Source of the DNA: Acidimicrobiales bacterium
GTDB lineage: Bacteria > Actinomycetota > Acidimicrobiia > Acidimicrobiales > Iamiaceae
Assembly: GCA_020439505.1 (NCBI GenBank)
Contig: JAGQSO010000016.1
Coordinates: 22,348 to 86,347 of the forward strand
Direction of reading: 5' to 3'
DNA length: 64,000 bases
The position numbers and the translations under genes were made by a program. Below are positions 7,525-16,985 of the stretch, piece after piece; position 1 is the stretch's first letter; each line of letters opens with the position of its first letter. The notes under the pieces were generated by a model that saw only the letters and a program-made list of their open reading frames with translations, was not told where the DNA came from and made no database searches.

Positions 7525-9333
7525 ATGATCCTGCTCCAGGCTTCTGACCTTGCCGCGTCGAGGCCTGGTCGCCAACTGTTCCACGACGTCTCGGTCACCG
7601 TCTCCAGCGGTGACCGTCTCGGGCTGGTGGGCATCAACGGCACCGGCAAGTCGACCCTGCTGCGGGTGCTGGCCGGGCGGAGCGAGCCCGAGGCCGGGGC
7701 GGTGCGCCAGGGTCGTGGCTCCCGGGTGGTGATGCTCGACCAGGCCGACGATCTGCCCGCCGGAACCGTCCGGGCCGCGGTGGCTCCCGGCGGGCATCCC
7801 GAACGGGAGTGGGAGGTGGACGCCATCCTCCACCGTCTCGGTATCGACGACCTGGCCGAGGTGGACACGTCCCGGCTGTCGGGAGGTCAGACCAAGCGGG
7901 TGGCCCTGGCCCGGGCCCTGGTCGAGGTTGGTCCCGGGGGAGGGCCCGACGACGACTCGGTGCTGTTGATCCTCGACGAACCGACCAACCACCTCGACAT
8001 CGACGCCATCGCCTGGTTGGAGGAGCGTCTCGCCGCCCACCGGGGAGGACTGATCCTCGTCACCCACGACCGCCACGTGCTCGACCGGCTGACCACCAGG
8101 ATCCTGGAGCTGGACCGGGGCGGTGCCTACGTCCACGACGGCGGGTACGCCGGTTACCTGGAGGGCCGCCAGGAACGTGAGACCAGGGCCGCCACCGCGG
8201 AATCGGTGCGCCGGAACCTGGCCCGCAAGGAGCTGGCCTGGCTGAGGCGGGGTGCGCCGGCCCGGACGTCCAAGCCCAAGGCCCGCATCGCCACCGCCAC
8301 CGCCCTGGTCACCGGCAAGGCCCAGGCGGCGGCCCGCACCGGGGAGCTTCCCCTGCACGCCGAAACTCCCCGTCTGGGGGACCGGGTGGTCGAACTGCAC
8401 GGTGTCGGCCACCGCTACGGGACCGACACCCCGTGGCTGTTCCGGGGGGTGGATCTGATGCTCGACCCCCGCGAGCGGCTCGGCATCGTCGGTCCCAACG
8501 GGGCGGGCAAGTCGACCTTCCTGCGGGTGTTGGCGGGGACCATCAGCCCCGAGGAGGGGAGCGTGGTCACCGGGGCGACGGTGTCGCTTGCCCTGTGGGA
8601 CCAGTTGGGGGCCGATCTGGACCCGAACCAGCGGGTGCGTGACGCGGTGGCCGGGCCCACCCGGACCGCCGACTGGTCAGACTCAGCCCTGCTGGAGCGG
8701 TTCTGGTTTGACGGCGACGCCCAGTGGGCGCCGATCGGGTCGCTGTCGGGCGGTGAACGACGTCGACTCCAGTTGTTGTTGACCCTGGCGCAGCGGCCGA
8801 ACGTGCTGCTGCTCGACGAACCCACCAACGACTTGGACCTCGACACCTTGCGGTCGCTCGAGGACTTCTTGGAGGAGTGGCCGGGGGCGCTGGTGGTGGT
8901 CAGCCACGATCGGGCGTTCCTGGAACGCACCGTGGCCGACGTGTTGGTGATCGACGAGGCCCACGACGCCGAGCGGGTTCCCGGCGGCTACGCCGCATGG
9001 GAGGCCGCCCGACGCTCGACCGGTTCCACCCGCTCCGCCTCGGCCTCGGTGCGCCCGGCTTCGGCACCCAAGAAGAAGGCGGCGAATCCACCGCCGAAGG
9101 CCGCAGCGCCAGGCCGCAGCGCCAGCACTCTGCGCTTCCTGACCAAAGACGTCGAGAAGCGGATGCGCTCGTTGGAACGTCGACGCGAGACCCTCACCGT
9201 CGAGCTGGCGGCCGCCGATCCTTCCGATCACCTGGCCTTGGCCGAGGCGGGGCGACAGCTGGCCGAGGTGGACGCCGAGTTGGCCGCCGCCGAGGACGAG
9301 TGGCTGGCCCTGGCCGAAGAAGCAGAAGGCTGA
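7525..9333 (+). CDS. ABC-F family ATP-binding protein
   Basis: A 602-residue protein with two ABC ATPase domains and no membrane segment. Domain 1 has Walker A GINGTGKST (36-44), signature LSGGQ (about 118) and Walker B LLILDEPTNHLD (about 148-158). Domain 2 has GPNGAGKST (about 323), LSGGE and LLLDEPTNDLD. A Pro/Ala/Lys-rich linker and a C-terminal coiled coil (MRSLERRRETLTVELAAADPS onward) resemble Uup. ABC-F proteins act on the ribosome E site in translation control or antibiotic protection; Uup-type members also affect DNA stability. An in-frame GTG at 7513 is possible, but the ATG is preferred. A perfect dyad directly precedes the start. Confidence 0.9.
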   Translation: MILLQASDLAASRPGRQLFHDVSVTVSSGDRLGLVGINGTGKSTLLRVLAGRSEPEAGAVRQGRGSRVVMLDQADDLPAGTVRAAVAPGGHPEREWEVDAILHRLGIDDLAEVDTSRLSGGQTKRVALARALVEVGPGGGPDDDSVLLILDEPTNHLDIDAIAWLEERLAAHRGGLILVTHDRHVLDRLTTRILELDRGGAYVHDGGYAGYLEGRQERETRAATAESVRRNLARKELAWLRRGAPARTSKPKARIATATALVTGKAQAAARTGELPLHAETPRLGDRVVELHGVGHRYGTDTPWLFRGVDLMLDPRERLGIVGPNGAGKSTFLRVLAGTISPEEGSVVTGATVSLALWDQLGADLDPNQRVRDAVAGPTRTADWSDSALLERFWFDGDAQWAPIGSLSGGERRRLQLLLTLAQRPNVLLLDEPTNDLDLDTLRSLEDFLEEWPGALVVVSHDRAFLERTVADVLVIDEAHDAERVPGGYAAWEAARRSTGSTRSASASVRPASAPKKKAANPPPKAAAPGRSASTLRFLTKDVEKRMRSLERRRETLTVELAAADPSDHLALAEAGRQLAEVDAELAAAEDEWLALAEEAEG

Positions 9334-9353
9334 CCCGACCGACGGTCCCGTTC

Positions 9354-10556
9354 TCAGGTCTCGGTGCTCCAGGCCAGCGGGATGACCCCGATAACCAGGG
9401 CCAGGGGTATCAGCAGAGCGGTGTGGAGGGTGGTGGCATGGGCCAGGCCACCGATCACCGCCGGCGCGGCCAGGTAGGCGCCATAGCCGGTGGTGGTGAC
9501 CACGGCGATGCCGTGCTCTCCCCACCGGTTCCCGGCCGCGGCGAAGGCCAGGGGTACGGCGGGTGACAATCCGGCGCCGACGCCGACCAGTAGCAGCGGC
9601 ACCAGAGCAGCCACCGGACTGATCAGCACCCCGGCCATGCTCACCGCCGCCAGTGCCGAACCCCGGCGCACCAGCGGTGCCGGTCCCCATCGTGAGGTGA
9701 GCCGATCGCCCACCAACCGGCCGGCCAGACCACCCGCCGACAGTCCGGTGACGGCCAGGGCGCCCATCACCGCCCCACCGTCGAGCACATCCCTCACCAG
9801 CACGCCGGCCCAGTCGAGCAGGGAACCATCGCAGAGGAACACAAAGCCGCCGATGGCGGCCAGGGCGGCGAGCTGGCCGGAGCGGACCGTGGCGTCCGCC
9901 GTCGCCGTGGGTGCCGGGCTGGTGGTCAGGTCGCTCAGCTCGTCGAAGGGTTCGGGGGAGTCGGCCAGTCCCGGAGCGGCCAGGCGGCCGTCGGGCAGGC
10001 GAGGTCGGTTGAGGAGGGCCGCGGCCACCAGCACCAGCCCGATCGCCCCGAGGTGAGGACCGACTCCAACTCCGGCCGCCACCGCCACCGACCCGACCCC
10101 AGCCCCGAGGAGCACCCCGGCACTCCAGCGGGCGTGGAGGCCGTTGAGCAGGGGCTGGGCCGCCTTCTGTTCCAACTGCACCCCGGCCCCGTTCATGGCG
10201 ACGTCGAGGACCCCTACCGCCAGCCCGACCGCCAGGGCCCCGGCGGCGAGAACGGCCCAGGACCCGGCCAGGCCCGGGGCGAACAGCAAGACGCCGACCG
10301 CGACCCACGACCACGCCATGACCTCGCGACCACCGTGGCGACGGACCAGGGCACCTCCGAACCAGGCCCCGGCGACCGCTCCGACCGACAGCCCCAGCAG
10401 GGCGCTGCCCAGTGCGCCCTCGGACAGACCGAGGTTGTCCTTGACGTCGGGGATTCGTGCCCCCCAGCTTCCGACCGTGGCACCCAGGGCCCAGAAGGCG
10501 GCCCGAACTCCCTTCTCCTCGGGGCTGACCGCTCGGGAATCCTCGGCTCCTCCCAC
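9354..10556 (-). CDS. MFS transporter (YbjJ-like)
   Basis: A 400-residue permease with about 12 hydrophobic segments. The start region WALGATVGSWGARIPDVKDNLGLSEGALGSALLGLSVG, with GALVRRHGGREVM as the loop 2-3 motif, is typical of the YbjJ group of MFS proteins, whose substrates are mostly unknown. The GTG start at 10556 is chosen because TAGCGT lies 7 nt upstream on the same strand. A longer reading frame extends upstream, but it runs into the divergent DUF2804 gene. It is convergent with the ABC-F gene, with only 20 bp between the two stops. Confidence 0.8.
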   Translation of the reverse strand: MGGAEDSRAVSPEEKGVRAAFWALGATVGSWGARIPDVKDNLGLSEGALGSALLGLSVGAVAGAWFGGALVRRHGGREVMAWSWVAVGVLLFAPGLAGSWAVLAAGALAVGLAVGVLDVAMNGAGVQLEQKAAQPLLNGLHARWSAGVLLGAGVGSVAVAAGVGVGPHLGAIGLVLVAAALLNRPRLPDGRLAAPGLADSPEPFDELSDLTTSPAPTATADATVRSGQLAALAAIGGFVFLCDGSLLDWAGVLVRDVLDGGAVMGALAVTGLSAGGLAGRLVGDRLTSRWGPAPLVRRGSALAAVSMAGVLISPVAALVPLLLVGVGAGLSPAVPLAFAAAGNRWGEHGIAVVTTTGYGAYLAAPAVIGGLAHATTLHTALLIPLALVIGVIPLAWSTET

Positions 10557-10617
10557 CCGAGCGACGCTACCGAAGGTGCCGTCCGCCGAAGTAGCCGGCG
10601 TCTGGTTGACTTCGGGG

Positions 10618-11682
10618 ATGTCCCCGTCGGCCAGCACGCATGAACGTGAGATCACCGAGGCGGTCGACCTGTGCATGCCCGACGGGCAGCACCTGAACCC
10701 CGCGGCAAAGGGCTGGTCCCGCCGGCCCCTGCACAACGCCAACCTCCGGGGCCGATGGGGCCGGACCAAACGCTGGGACTACTGGGCGGTCCTGGCCGGG
10801 GACCTGGTGGTCTCGGTCACCTACGCCGATGTCGACTACCTGGCCCTGGCCGACATCTGGTGGGTAGATCTGGCCACCGGAGAAGCCGGGGGGAACCCGA
10901 TGCCGGTCCCGTTGGCCAGAGGGGTGTTCCTTCCCGCCCGACCCGGTACCTGGCCGTTGCGCTACCACCGCCCCGGTCACCGGGTGGACATCGTCGACGA
11001 GCCGGCCGACGATCACCGGCCGGCGGCGACCGTCATCCGGGCCGAGTGGGTCGAGAACGGTGAACCCGCTCGACTGGAGGTTCGGGTCGACCAGCCCGCC
11101 GGCCACGAGTCGCTCAACGTCGTCATCCCGTGGTCGTCGACCACCTTCCAGTACACCTCCAAGCACCAGGCCCGGCCGGCCCACGGGACCTTCTCGGTGG
11201 GGGACCGCACCTGGGACATCGGCAGCCCCGACGCCGCCGAAGCCTGGGGGGTGTTGGACGTGGGCCGGGGCCGCTGGCCCTATCGGACCCGGTGGAACTG
11301 GGGAGGCGGCGCGGGCCGGGCGGTGGACGGGGAGACCGTGGTGGGGATCCAGATCGGCGCCAAGTGGACCGAGGGGACCGGCTACACCGAGAACGGCGTG
11401 ATCGTCGATGGTCGGCTCCACAAGATCGGCCAGGAACTGACCTGGGACTACTCCTGGGAGGACCCGATGGCCCCGTGGCGGGTGTCGCTACCCGACGGTT
11501 CGATCGACATCACCCTCACCCCCCGCTACGACAAGCACTCGGCTATCGATGCCGTGGTCGCGGCCACCGAGGTGCACCAGGTGTTCGGGACCTGGACCGG
11601 TCACGTCACCACCGACGACGCCCGGAGGGTGGAGGTCGAGGGCATCGACGGCTTCGCCGAGGAATCCCGCTCCCGCTGGTGA
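10618..11682 (+). CDS. DUF2804 family protein
   Basis: A 354-residue soluble protein matching DUF2804 across its length: NLRGRWGRTKRWDYWAVLAGD, DYLALADIWWVDL, FQYTSKHQARPAHGTF, RWPYRTRWNWGGGAGR and TGYTENGVIVDG are the conserved blocks. The family is all-beta and lipocalin-like in pattern, with no established activity. The ATG at 10618 is the first in-frame start after the divergent promoter of the MFS gene; a longer frame extends upstream through that gene. Nothing in the neighbourhood defines its role. Confidence 0.82.
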   Translation: MSPSASTHEREITEAVDLCMPDGQHLNPAAKGWSRRPLHNANLRGRWGRTKRWDYWAVLAGDLVVSVTYADVDYLALADIWWVDLATGEAGGNPMPVPLARGVFLPARPGTWPLRYHRPGHRVDIVDEPADDHRPAATVIRAEWVENGEPARLEVRVDQPAGHESLNVVIPWSSTTFQYTSKHQARPAHGTFSVGDRTWDIGSPDAAEAWGVLDVGRGRWPYRTRWNWGGGAGRAVDGETVVGIQIGAKWTEGTGYTENGVIVDGRLHKIGQELTWDYSWEDPMAPWRVSLPDGSIDITLTPRYDKHSAIDAVVAATEVHQVFGTWTGHVTTDDARRVEVEGIDGFAEESRSRW

Positions 11683-11799
11683 CGACCGACGGGCGCGTCC
11701 CATCAACCTGCCCGAATCGATCGCTCGGCACTAGCGTCGTTCACCGGTCGCGCCCTTCAGCGGACGCTGCCTCACCTACTCCCATGACCGGAGCGCTCC

Positions 11800-13113
11800 G
11801 TGCCCAACGCCCAATCCGTCGACGTCGCCCCCGCCACCGGCAAGCTCGGTGTGCTCCTGCCCGGGATGGGGGCGGTCGGCACCACGTTCATCGCCGGGTG
11901 CCTGGCCATCCGCAAGGGCCTGGCCCAACCCATCGGCTCGCTCACCCAGATGGGTCACATCCGCATCGGTGACCGGGCCGACGCCAACTCTCCCCGCATC
12001 GCCGACTACGCGCCGTTGGCCGGGCTGGACGACCTGGTGTTCGGCGGGTGGGATGTGTTCGAGGACGACGCCTACGTGGCGGCCAGCCGGGCCGGTGTCC
12101 TCGACGGCCACCTGCTGGAGCAGCTCGGCGACGAACTGCGGGCCATCAAGCCCATGACCGCGGTGTTCGAGCAGGCCTACGTCAAGAACCTCCACGGCAA
12201 CCACATCAAGGAGGGCACCTCCAAGTGGGATCTGGCCAACCAGCTCGTCGACGACATCAACGCCTTCAGCGAGCGCAACGGCTGTGACCGCTTGGTGGCG
12301 GTGTGGTGCGGGTCGACCGAGGTGTACCGGGAGCCCACCGCGGTCCACCAGACGTTGGCCGCCTTCGAGCAGGGCCTGAAGGACTCCGATGCCGACATCG
12401 CCCCGAGCCAGATCTACGCCTACGCCCTGTTGAAGCTGGGCATCCCGGTGGCCAACGGTGCCCCCAACCTGAACCTCGACACCCCGGCCCTGCTGGAGCT
12501 GGCGGCGCTCAACCACGTCCCGGTGACCGGCAAGGACTTCAAGACCGGTCAGACCCTGATGAAGACCATCCTGGCCCCCGGTCTCAAGGCCCGGATGTTG
12601 GGTGTCCAGGGCTGGTACTCCACCAACATCTTGGGCAACCGTGACGGAGAGGTCCTCGACGATCCCGAGTCGTTCAAGGCCAAGGAGGTGTCCAAGCTGG
12701 GAGTGCTCGACACCATCTTCGAGCCCGCCCGCTATCCCGACCTCTACGGCGACATCCATCACGTCGTCCGCATCAACTACTACCCGCCCCGGGGCGACAA
12801 CAAGGAGGGGTGGGACAACATCGACATCTTCGGGTGGCTGGGCTACCCGATGCAGATCAAGATCGACTTCTTGTGCCGGGACTCGATCCTGGCGGCACCG
12901 CTGGTGCTCGACCTGGCCCTGTTCTTGGACCTGGCCAAGCGGGCCGGTCTGGAAGGCGTGCAGGACTGGCTGAGCTTCTACTGGAAGAGCCCCCAGCCGG
13001 CCGCCGCCGGCCTCTACCCCGAGCACGACATCTTCATCCAGTTGTTGAAGCTCAAGAACACCCTCCGCCAGTTGATGGGAGACGATCCCATCACCCACCT
13101 CGACGAGGAGTGA
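11800..13113 (+). CDS. ino1: Inositol-3-phosphate synthase (long form)
   Basis: A 437-residue myo-inositol-1-phosphate synthase that converts glucose-6-phosphate to inositol-3-phosphate with NAD. The N-terminal GVLLPGMGAVGTTFIAG is the dinucleotide-binding loop. NGAPNLNLDTPALLELA, GKDFKTGQTLMKT (catalytic Lys region) and GWYSTNILGNRDGEVL are family signatures. Mycobacterial Ino1 is about 360-370 residues, so this is a longer version, closer in length to other bacterial and archaeal types. GTG at 11800 follows GGAG by 6 nt, inside the palindrome GGAGCGCTCC (11790-11799). TAGCGT at 11732 would give a leader of about 55 nt. The product feeds phosphatidylinositol and mycothiol. Confidence 0.92.
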   Translation: MPNAQSVDVAPATGKLGVLLPGMGAVGTTFIAGCLAIRKGLAQPIGSLTQMGHIRIGDRADANSPRIADYAPLAGLDDLVFGGWDVFEDDAYVAASRAGVLDGHLLEQLGDELRAIKPMTAVFEQAYVKNLHGNHIKEGTSKWDLANQLVDDINAFSERNGCDRLVAVWCGSTEVYREPTAVHQTLAAFEQGLKDSDADIAPSQIYAYALLKLGIPVANGAPNLNLDTPALLELAALNHVPVTGKDFKTGQTLMKTILAPGLKARMLGVQGWYSTNILGNRDGEVLDDPESFKAKEVSKLGVLDTIFEPARYPDLYGDIHHVVRINYYPPRGDNKEGWDNIDIFGWLGYPMQIKIDFLCRDSILAAPLVLDLALFLDLAKRAGLEGVQDWLSFYWKSPQPAAAGLYPEHDIFIQLLKLKNTLRQLMGDDPITHLDEE

Positions 13114-13125
13114 CGCTCGTCGGGC

Positions 13126-14115
13126 CTACCAGGTGACGTCGTCGCAGCCCTTGTGGTCCTCGGGTTCCACCTGGAGGGTGGCGTGGGCGATGCCGTAGCG
13201 CTCCTGGAGGAGCGTGCGGGCACCGTCGAGCACGGCGTGGGCGTCCTGCCCGTTGGAGATCATCAGGTGGGCTGAGGCCACGTCCATCTCCGATGTGAGT
13301 GTCCAAACGTGCAGGTCGTGGACGTCGACCACCCCACCGATTCCGCCCAGGTCTCGGGCCAGCGCATCCAGGTCCAGATCCTGGGGGGCGGCCTGGATGA
13401 GTATCCGCAGGGCCTGACCGGCCAGCCGCCAGGTGCGGGGAACCACCCACAACCCGATCGCCACACCCACGGCGGGGTCGACCCAGGTCCATCCGGTCGC
13501 CCTCATGACCAGGGCTCCCACGATCACCCCGACCGAGCCGACGGTGTCGGCCAACACCTCGAGGTAGGCGCCCTCGACGTTGATCGACTCCTTGGAGCCG
13601 TCGCGCAGGAGGGCGAAGGCCACCAGGTTGGCCACCAGGCCGAACACCGCCGCCACCAGCATCGGACCGCTGTTGATCTCCGGAGCATCGCCGAAGCGGC
13701 GGACCGCCTCCACCATCACGTACCCGGCCACCCCGAACAGCAGCACCGCGTTGGCCAGCGCGGCGAGGATCTCCAGTCGGTACAGGCCGAAGGTACGGCC
13801 CGGCCGAGCGGCAGCCTCGCCCGCAGCGTGGCGGTCGGCCAGCCCGATGGCGGCCAGGGCCATGCCCAGGCCGGCCACGTCGGTCACCATGTGCCCGGCG
13901 TCGGAGAGCAGGGCCAACGATCCCGTGGCCAAGCCGACCACCAGTTCGACCACCATGAACACGAACAAGATGGCGAACGCCGCCGCCAACCGGCCTCGGT
14001 GTCGTGCCCCCGCCCGTGCCAGTCCGTGGGTGTGGGAGTGCCCGTGTGAATGCCCGCCGGAGTGGTGCGATTGGTGCGAGTGACCGGAGTCCGGCGACTG
14101 GCAGCGGTCGTTCAT
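13126..14115 (-). CDS. Cation diffusion facilitator family transporter
   Basis: A 329-residue CDF transporter. The N terminus is His-rich (HSHQSHHSGGHSHGHSHTHG) and probably binds zinc. Six membrane helices follow, with the transport-site residues in SLALLSDAGHMVTDVAGLG (D and H of helix II) and VEGAYLEVLADTVGSVGVI (helix V). The cytoplasmic tail has the usual dimerisation fold (GGVVDVHDLHVWTL). It exports Zn2+ or related divalent metals in exchange for protons. The ATG at 14115 follows TAACCT by 6 nt, a leaderless layout. Its stop lies 12 bp from the stop of the convergent inositol-phosphate synthase. Confidence 0.92.
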   Translation of the reverse strand: MNDRCQSPDSGHSHQSHHSGGHSHGHSHTHGLARAGARHRGRLAAAFAILFVFMVVELVVGLATGSLALLSDAGHMVTDVAGLGMALAAIGLADRHAAGEAAARPGRTFGLYRLEILAALANAVLLFGVAGYVMVEAVRRFGDAPEINSGPMLVAAVFGLVANLVAFALLRDGSKESINVEGAYLEVLADTVGSVGVIVGALVMRATGWTWVDPAVGVAIGLWVVPRTWRLAGQALRILIQAAPQDLDLDALARDLGGIGGVVDVHDLHVWTLTSEMDVASAHLMISNGQDAHAVLDGARTLLQERYGIAHATLQVEPEDHKGCDDVTW

Positions 14116-14154
14116 GAGCGAAGGTTAGGAGACGAGCGGTTAGTCAGCGGTTAG

Positions 14155-14793
14155 TCAGGCGGGGTGGCCCGGGTCGGGGTCGGGTTCGCGTTCGGACACC
14201 ACGCTGGTGACGATTCCGGTGACGTGGGCGGGGGTCAGGCCCAGCCCACGTCCCACATGTTCGATCACCCGTCGTTGGTCGGCGGTCACCGTGTCGTCGG
14301 ACAGCGCGACCCGGACCAACGAACTCACCAGCCGCTCTTTGCCCGCCACCTCTAGGCCGTCGGCAAGGGGAGTCACGTACCTTTCGGCAAGTGCAGGGTC
14401 CAGGGCCACGATGTCGCCGGTGAGTACCGAGTCGTCGTAGCCGGCCATCACCCGGGCGACCTCGGTCACCGCCGCCGATCGCAGGGCCGGGCTCGTAATG
14501 TTGCCGGTGCGCACGATCATGGCGGTGAGGACTCGCACCGCGTCATCGAGGACGGCGGCGAGATCCGCGGTGGTGGGCTGGTCGGCGACCGACGAGTCGA
14601 AGCGGGTCTTGCAGGTCTCGCACTCGACGATCTCGCCCAGCCGTTTCATCGGGATCAGCGGAATCCAGAACAGGGTGAACCACCGTCGAGCCGCCCGACG
14701 GGCGCCGGTCCGGTCTCCACCACAGCGAGGGCAGAAGAACTGCAGTTGGGCGAGCGTTGTGAACCTCACGGTGAACCCGAACACCAGCAACAT
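14155..14793 (-). CDS. Zinc-ribbon and TerB-like domain protein
   Basis: A 212-residue protein. It begins with a short hydrophobic stretch and a zinc ribbon whose cysteine pairs are CPRCGG and, after a hydrophobic segment with positive charges (RRWFTLFWIPLIPMKRLGE), CETC. The C-terminal half is helical (SSLVRVALSDDTVTADQRRVIEHVGRGLGLTPAHV), like a TerB fold. The function is unknown, possibly a membrane-associated sensor. The ATG at 14793 is chosen because it starts the zinc-ribbon module; a longer frame extends into the divergent gene. Confidence 0.65.
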   Translation of the reverse strand: MLLVFGFTVRFTTLAQLQFFCPRCGGDRTGARRAARRWFTLFWIPLIPMKRLGEIVECETCKTRFDSSVADQPTTADLAAVLDDAVRVLTAMIVRTGNITSPALRSAAVTEVARVMAGYDDSVLTGDIVALDPALAERYVTPLADGLEVAGKERLVSSLVRVALSDDTVTADQRRVIEHVGRGLGLTPAHVTGIVTSVVSEREPDPDPGHPA

Positions 14794-14911
14794 CGCCCCT
14801 CCGGGGTGTGTGTCTCGAACGGCCGAACGTCGTCGAGACACTAGATCCGGGCCGGTCAGCCCTGTCGTCGGCATCTGGTTCGCGCCCCTCGCCCGGTAGC
14901 CTCGAAGGTGC

Positions 14912-15571
14912 ATGGAAGACGCCCTGACCGAAGTCGCCACCGCTACCGGGACGGCCACCGATCCGAATCCGGTGCCCCTGCGCATCACGCCTGACGCGTT
15001 GAGCCAGGTGATGAGCATCCTGGCCGGAGAGGAGAACCCCGACACCTTGGGCCTGCGGGTGGCGGTGAGCGGGATCCAGGGCGTCGAGTACGCGTATGAC
15101 CTTTCCTTCGAGGATCGGACCGAAGCGGGTGAGGACGACCTCGTCTACAACCAGGGCGACCTGGTGGTGATGATCCCCCGGGACTCGGTGGATTCCCTGT
15201 GGGGTGCAACCCTGGACCTCCCCGCCGCGGCGGGACAGGGGGGTCTGGTCATCCGCAACCCCAACCGACCCGACCCCCTTGCCGGGTTGGACATCGAGCT
15301 GTCGGGGACGGTCGAGGAACGCATCGACCAGCTCCTGACCCATCAGATCAACCCGGCTCTCGCCTCCCACGGTGGTTGGGCGTCGTTGCTGGAGGTGGTC
15401 GACGGCAACCGGGCGGTGGTGACCATGGGGGGCGGCTGCCAGGGGTGTGCCGTCAGTGCCATCACCCTGCGGGAGGGGATCCAGAAGGCCATCATCGAGC
15501 GGATCCCCGAGATCACCGAGGTGGTGGACGCCACCGACCACGACTCGGGCGACAACCCCTACTACACCTGA
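14912..15571 (+). CDS. nfuA: NfuA-type Fe-S cluster carrier
   Basis: A 219-residue protein with an N-terminal A-type-like (IscA-related) domain (RITPDALSQVMSIL, LRVAVSGIQGVEYAYDL) that lacks the usual Cys ligands, and a C-terminal Nfu domain with the cluster-binding motif GGCQGCAVS. This arrangement is that of E. coli NfuA, which delivers [4Fe-4S] clusters to apo-enzymes. Likely local clients in this window include MoaA and the molybdoenzyme complex. TAGCCT (14897-14902) sits 9 nt before the ATG. The last codons form one arm of a 16-bp inverted repeat. Confidence 0.9.
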   Translation: MEDALTEVATATGTATDPNPVPLRITPDALSQVMSILAGEENPDTLGLRVAVSGIQGVEYAYDLSFEDRTEAGEDDLVYNQGDLVVMIPRDSVDSLWGATLDLPAAAGQGGLVIRNPNRPDPLAGLDIELSGTVEERIDQLLTHQINPALASHGGWASLLEVVDGNRAVVTMGGGCQGCAVSAITLREGIQKAIIERIPEITEVVDATDHDSGDNPYYT

Positions 15572-15612
15572 GGCCAGCCGACGTCTCGTCGGCGCAGCCT
15601 CAGGTGTAGTAG
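15559..15612. terminator. Bidirectional hairpin terminator overlapping the nfuA stop
   Basis: CTACTACACCTGAGGC (15559-15574) and GCCTCAGGTGTAGTAG (15597-15612) are perfect 16-bp inverted repeats. A nested CCGACG-TCT-CGTCGG hairpin lies inside (15578-15592). The left arm holds the last codons and the stop of nfuA; the convergent lipase gene stops at 15617. There is no T-run, so it may act as an intrinsic or Rho-aided terminator, or as an mRNA 3' end stabiliser. Confidence 0.65.
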
Positions 15613-15616
15613 ATGG

Positions 15617-16861
15617 TCAGGGCAGGAGGCAGTTGCCTACGGCTGGGATTCCGGCGAAGCGGGCCGACAGCCAGTCCATGGACGGGATGATCCCCTCGAC
15701 CATGCCGGTGACGTGCTCGCCCGGCAGGGGCGCCCAGGTGACGGTGGCGCCCTTGTCGCACCAGGTGCGACGGAGGTCAGAAGCCTGACCGTAGGGGACC
15801 ATCTCGTCGACCAGGCCGTGGTACTGGTAGATCGGTGCGTTCGGCTTGACCGAACCCAGCTTGTTCTCGGCCAGGCGGGCCTGCCACGCCGGTGAGGTCA
15901 GCGGATCGGGGCTGGCGTAGTCGTTGCGGCTGGAGAAGGCGGTCGAGAACATGGTCTTGGCCCCGTCGATGCTGGTGAGGCAGAGGGTGTTGGCCTCGTC
16001 CACCAGGCTCTCGCCCTTGGCGTTGAGGTAGCTGTCCAGGTTCAGCTCGGGGTAGGCGGCATCGAGACCGAGGGAGGCCAGCAGAGCCAGGGAGACCACG
16101 GGGCCACCCTCGACGAAGTTGGCTACCGCGGTCAGGTCACCGGGGATGCCACCGGCGGCGGTGCCCTTGATCTTCAGTTCGGGGGCGTAGGTGCCGGCCA
16201 TCTCGGCGGCCCAGCCTGCCGCTCCACCACCCTGGGAGTAGCCGATGAGGCCGACCGGCGTGTTGGCCGAGAGACCGGTGCCGGGGGTGCGGATGGCGGC
16301 GCGAGCCATGTCGAGCAGGGCCCGACCCTCCGAACGACCCACCACGTAGGTGTGGGTTCCGGGGGTGCCCAGGCCCTCGTAGTCGCTCACCGCCACGGCC
16401 CAGCCGCGGTCGAGGGCGGCCTTGACGAACAGCATCTCGTAGTCGGCGCCCTGGCTGAGGGTGTAGGAGGGTGCGCAGGCGTCACCGATGCCGCGGGTTC
16501 CGACACCCCACGAGACCAGCGGGCGTTGGCCGATGCCGAGCCAGGGCGTGGTCGGTACCAGGACGGTGCCCGACACGGCGTTGGCCTGGCCGAGTGCGTT
16601 GGTGGAGCGGTACAGCACTTGGGTCGACTTCACGCCGGGCACCGGGGTCTGGGCGACGGGGTCGAGGGTGAACACCGCGTTGCGGGACCGGATCACATCG
16701 CCGGGTTGCCCGGCGGGGAGCGGTGACGGAGGCGTGTAGAAGGCGTCCTGATCCGGGGTCGGGGGCTTGCAGGCGGCCAGGCTGAAGGCGCCGATAACGG
16801 TCGCCGCCAAGATGCCCATTCGGGCCAGCGGGTTGCTACGACGTCGGGGGGTTGACGACAC
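15617..16861 (-). CDS. Secreted lipoprotein lipase (LIP family)
   Basis: A 414-residue secretory lipase-like protein. The signal peptide ends in the lipobox LAAC (C31), so it should be a lipid-anchored surface protein. The alpha/beta-hydrolase core shows GYSQGG with nucleophile S209, a likely acid in HGLVDEMVPYG and the catalytic His in LPGEHVTG. This combination matches the PF03583 secretory lipase group (Candida Lip-like), which is common in actinobacteria. GTG at 16861 has GGAGG five bases upstream. The promoter is probably in the AT-richer stretch at 16935-16980. Confidence 0.86.
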   Translation of the reverse strand: MSSTPRRRSNPLARMGILAATVIGAFSLAACKPPTPDQDAFYTPPSPLPAGQPGDVIRSRNAVFTLDPVAQTPVPGVKSTQVLYRSTNALGQANAVSGTVLVPTTPWLGIGQRPLVSWGVGTRGIGDACAPSYTLSQGADYEMLFVKAALDRGWAVAVSDYEGLGTPGTHTYVVGRSEGRALLDMARAAIRTPGTGLSANTPVGLIGYSQGGGAAGWAAEMAGTYAPELKIKGTAAGGIPGDLTAVANFVEGGPVVSLALLASLGLDAAYPELNLDSYLNAKGESLVDEANTLCLTSIDGAKTMFSTAFSSRNDYASPDPLTSPAWQARLAENKLGSVKPNAPIYQYHGLVDEMVPYGQASDLRRTWCDKGATVTWAPLPGEHVTGMVEGIIPSMDWLSARFAGIPAVGNCLLP

Positions 16862-16985
16862 GGGTCCTCCGGAGTGGGGGGGGGAAGGGTTGGGGACCAG
16901 CCACTGCTGCAGGCCGATGCCGTATCCTCACTCTCCGCTAGGTTACCGTCAAGTAGTTTCACTCACAGTGGTCAACCTGGGACCC

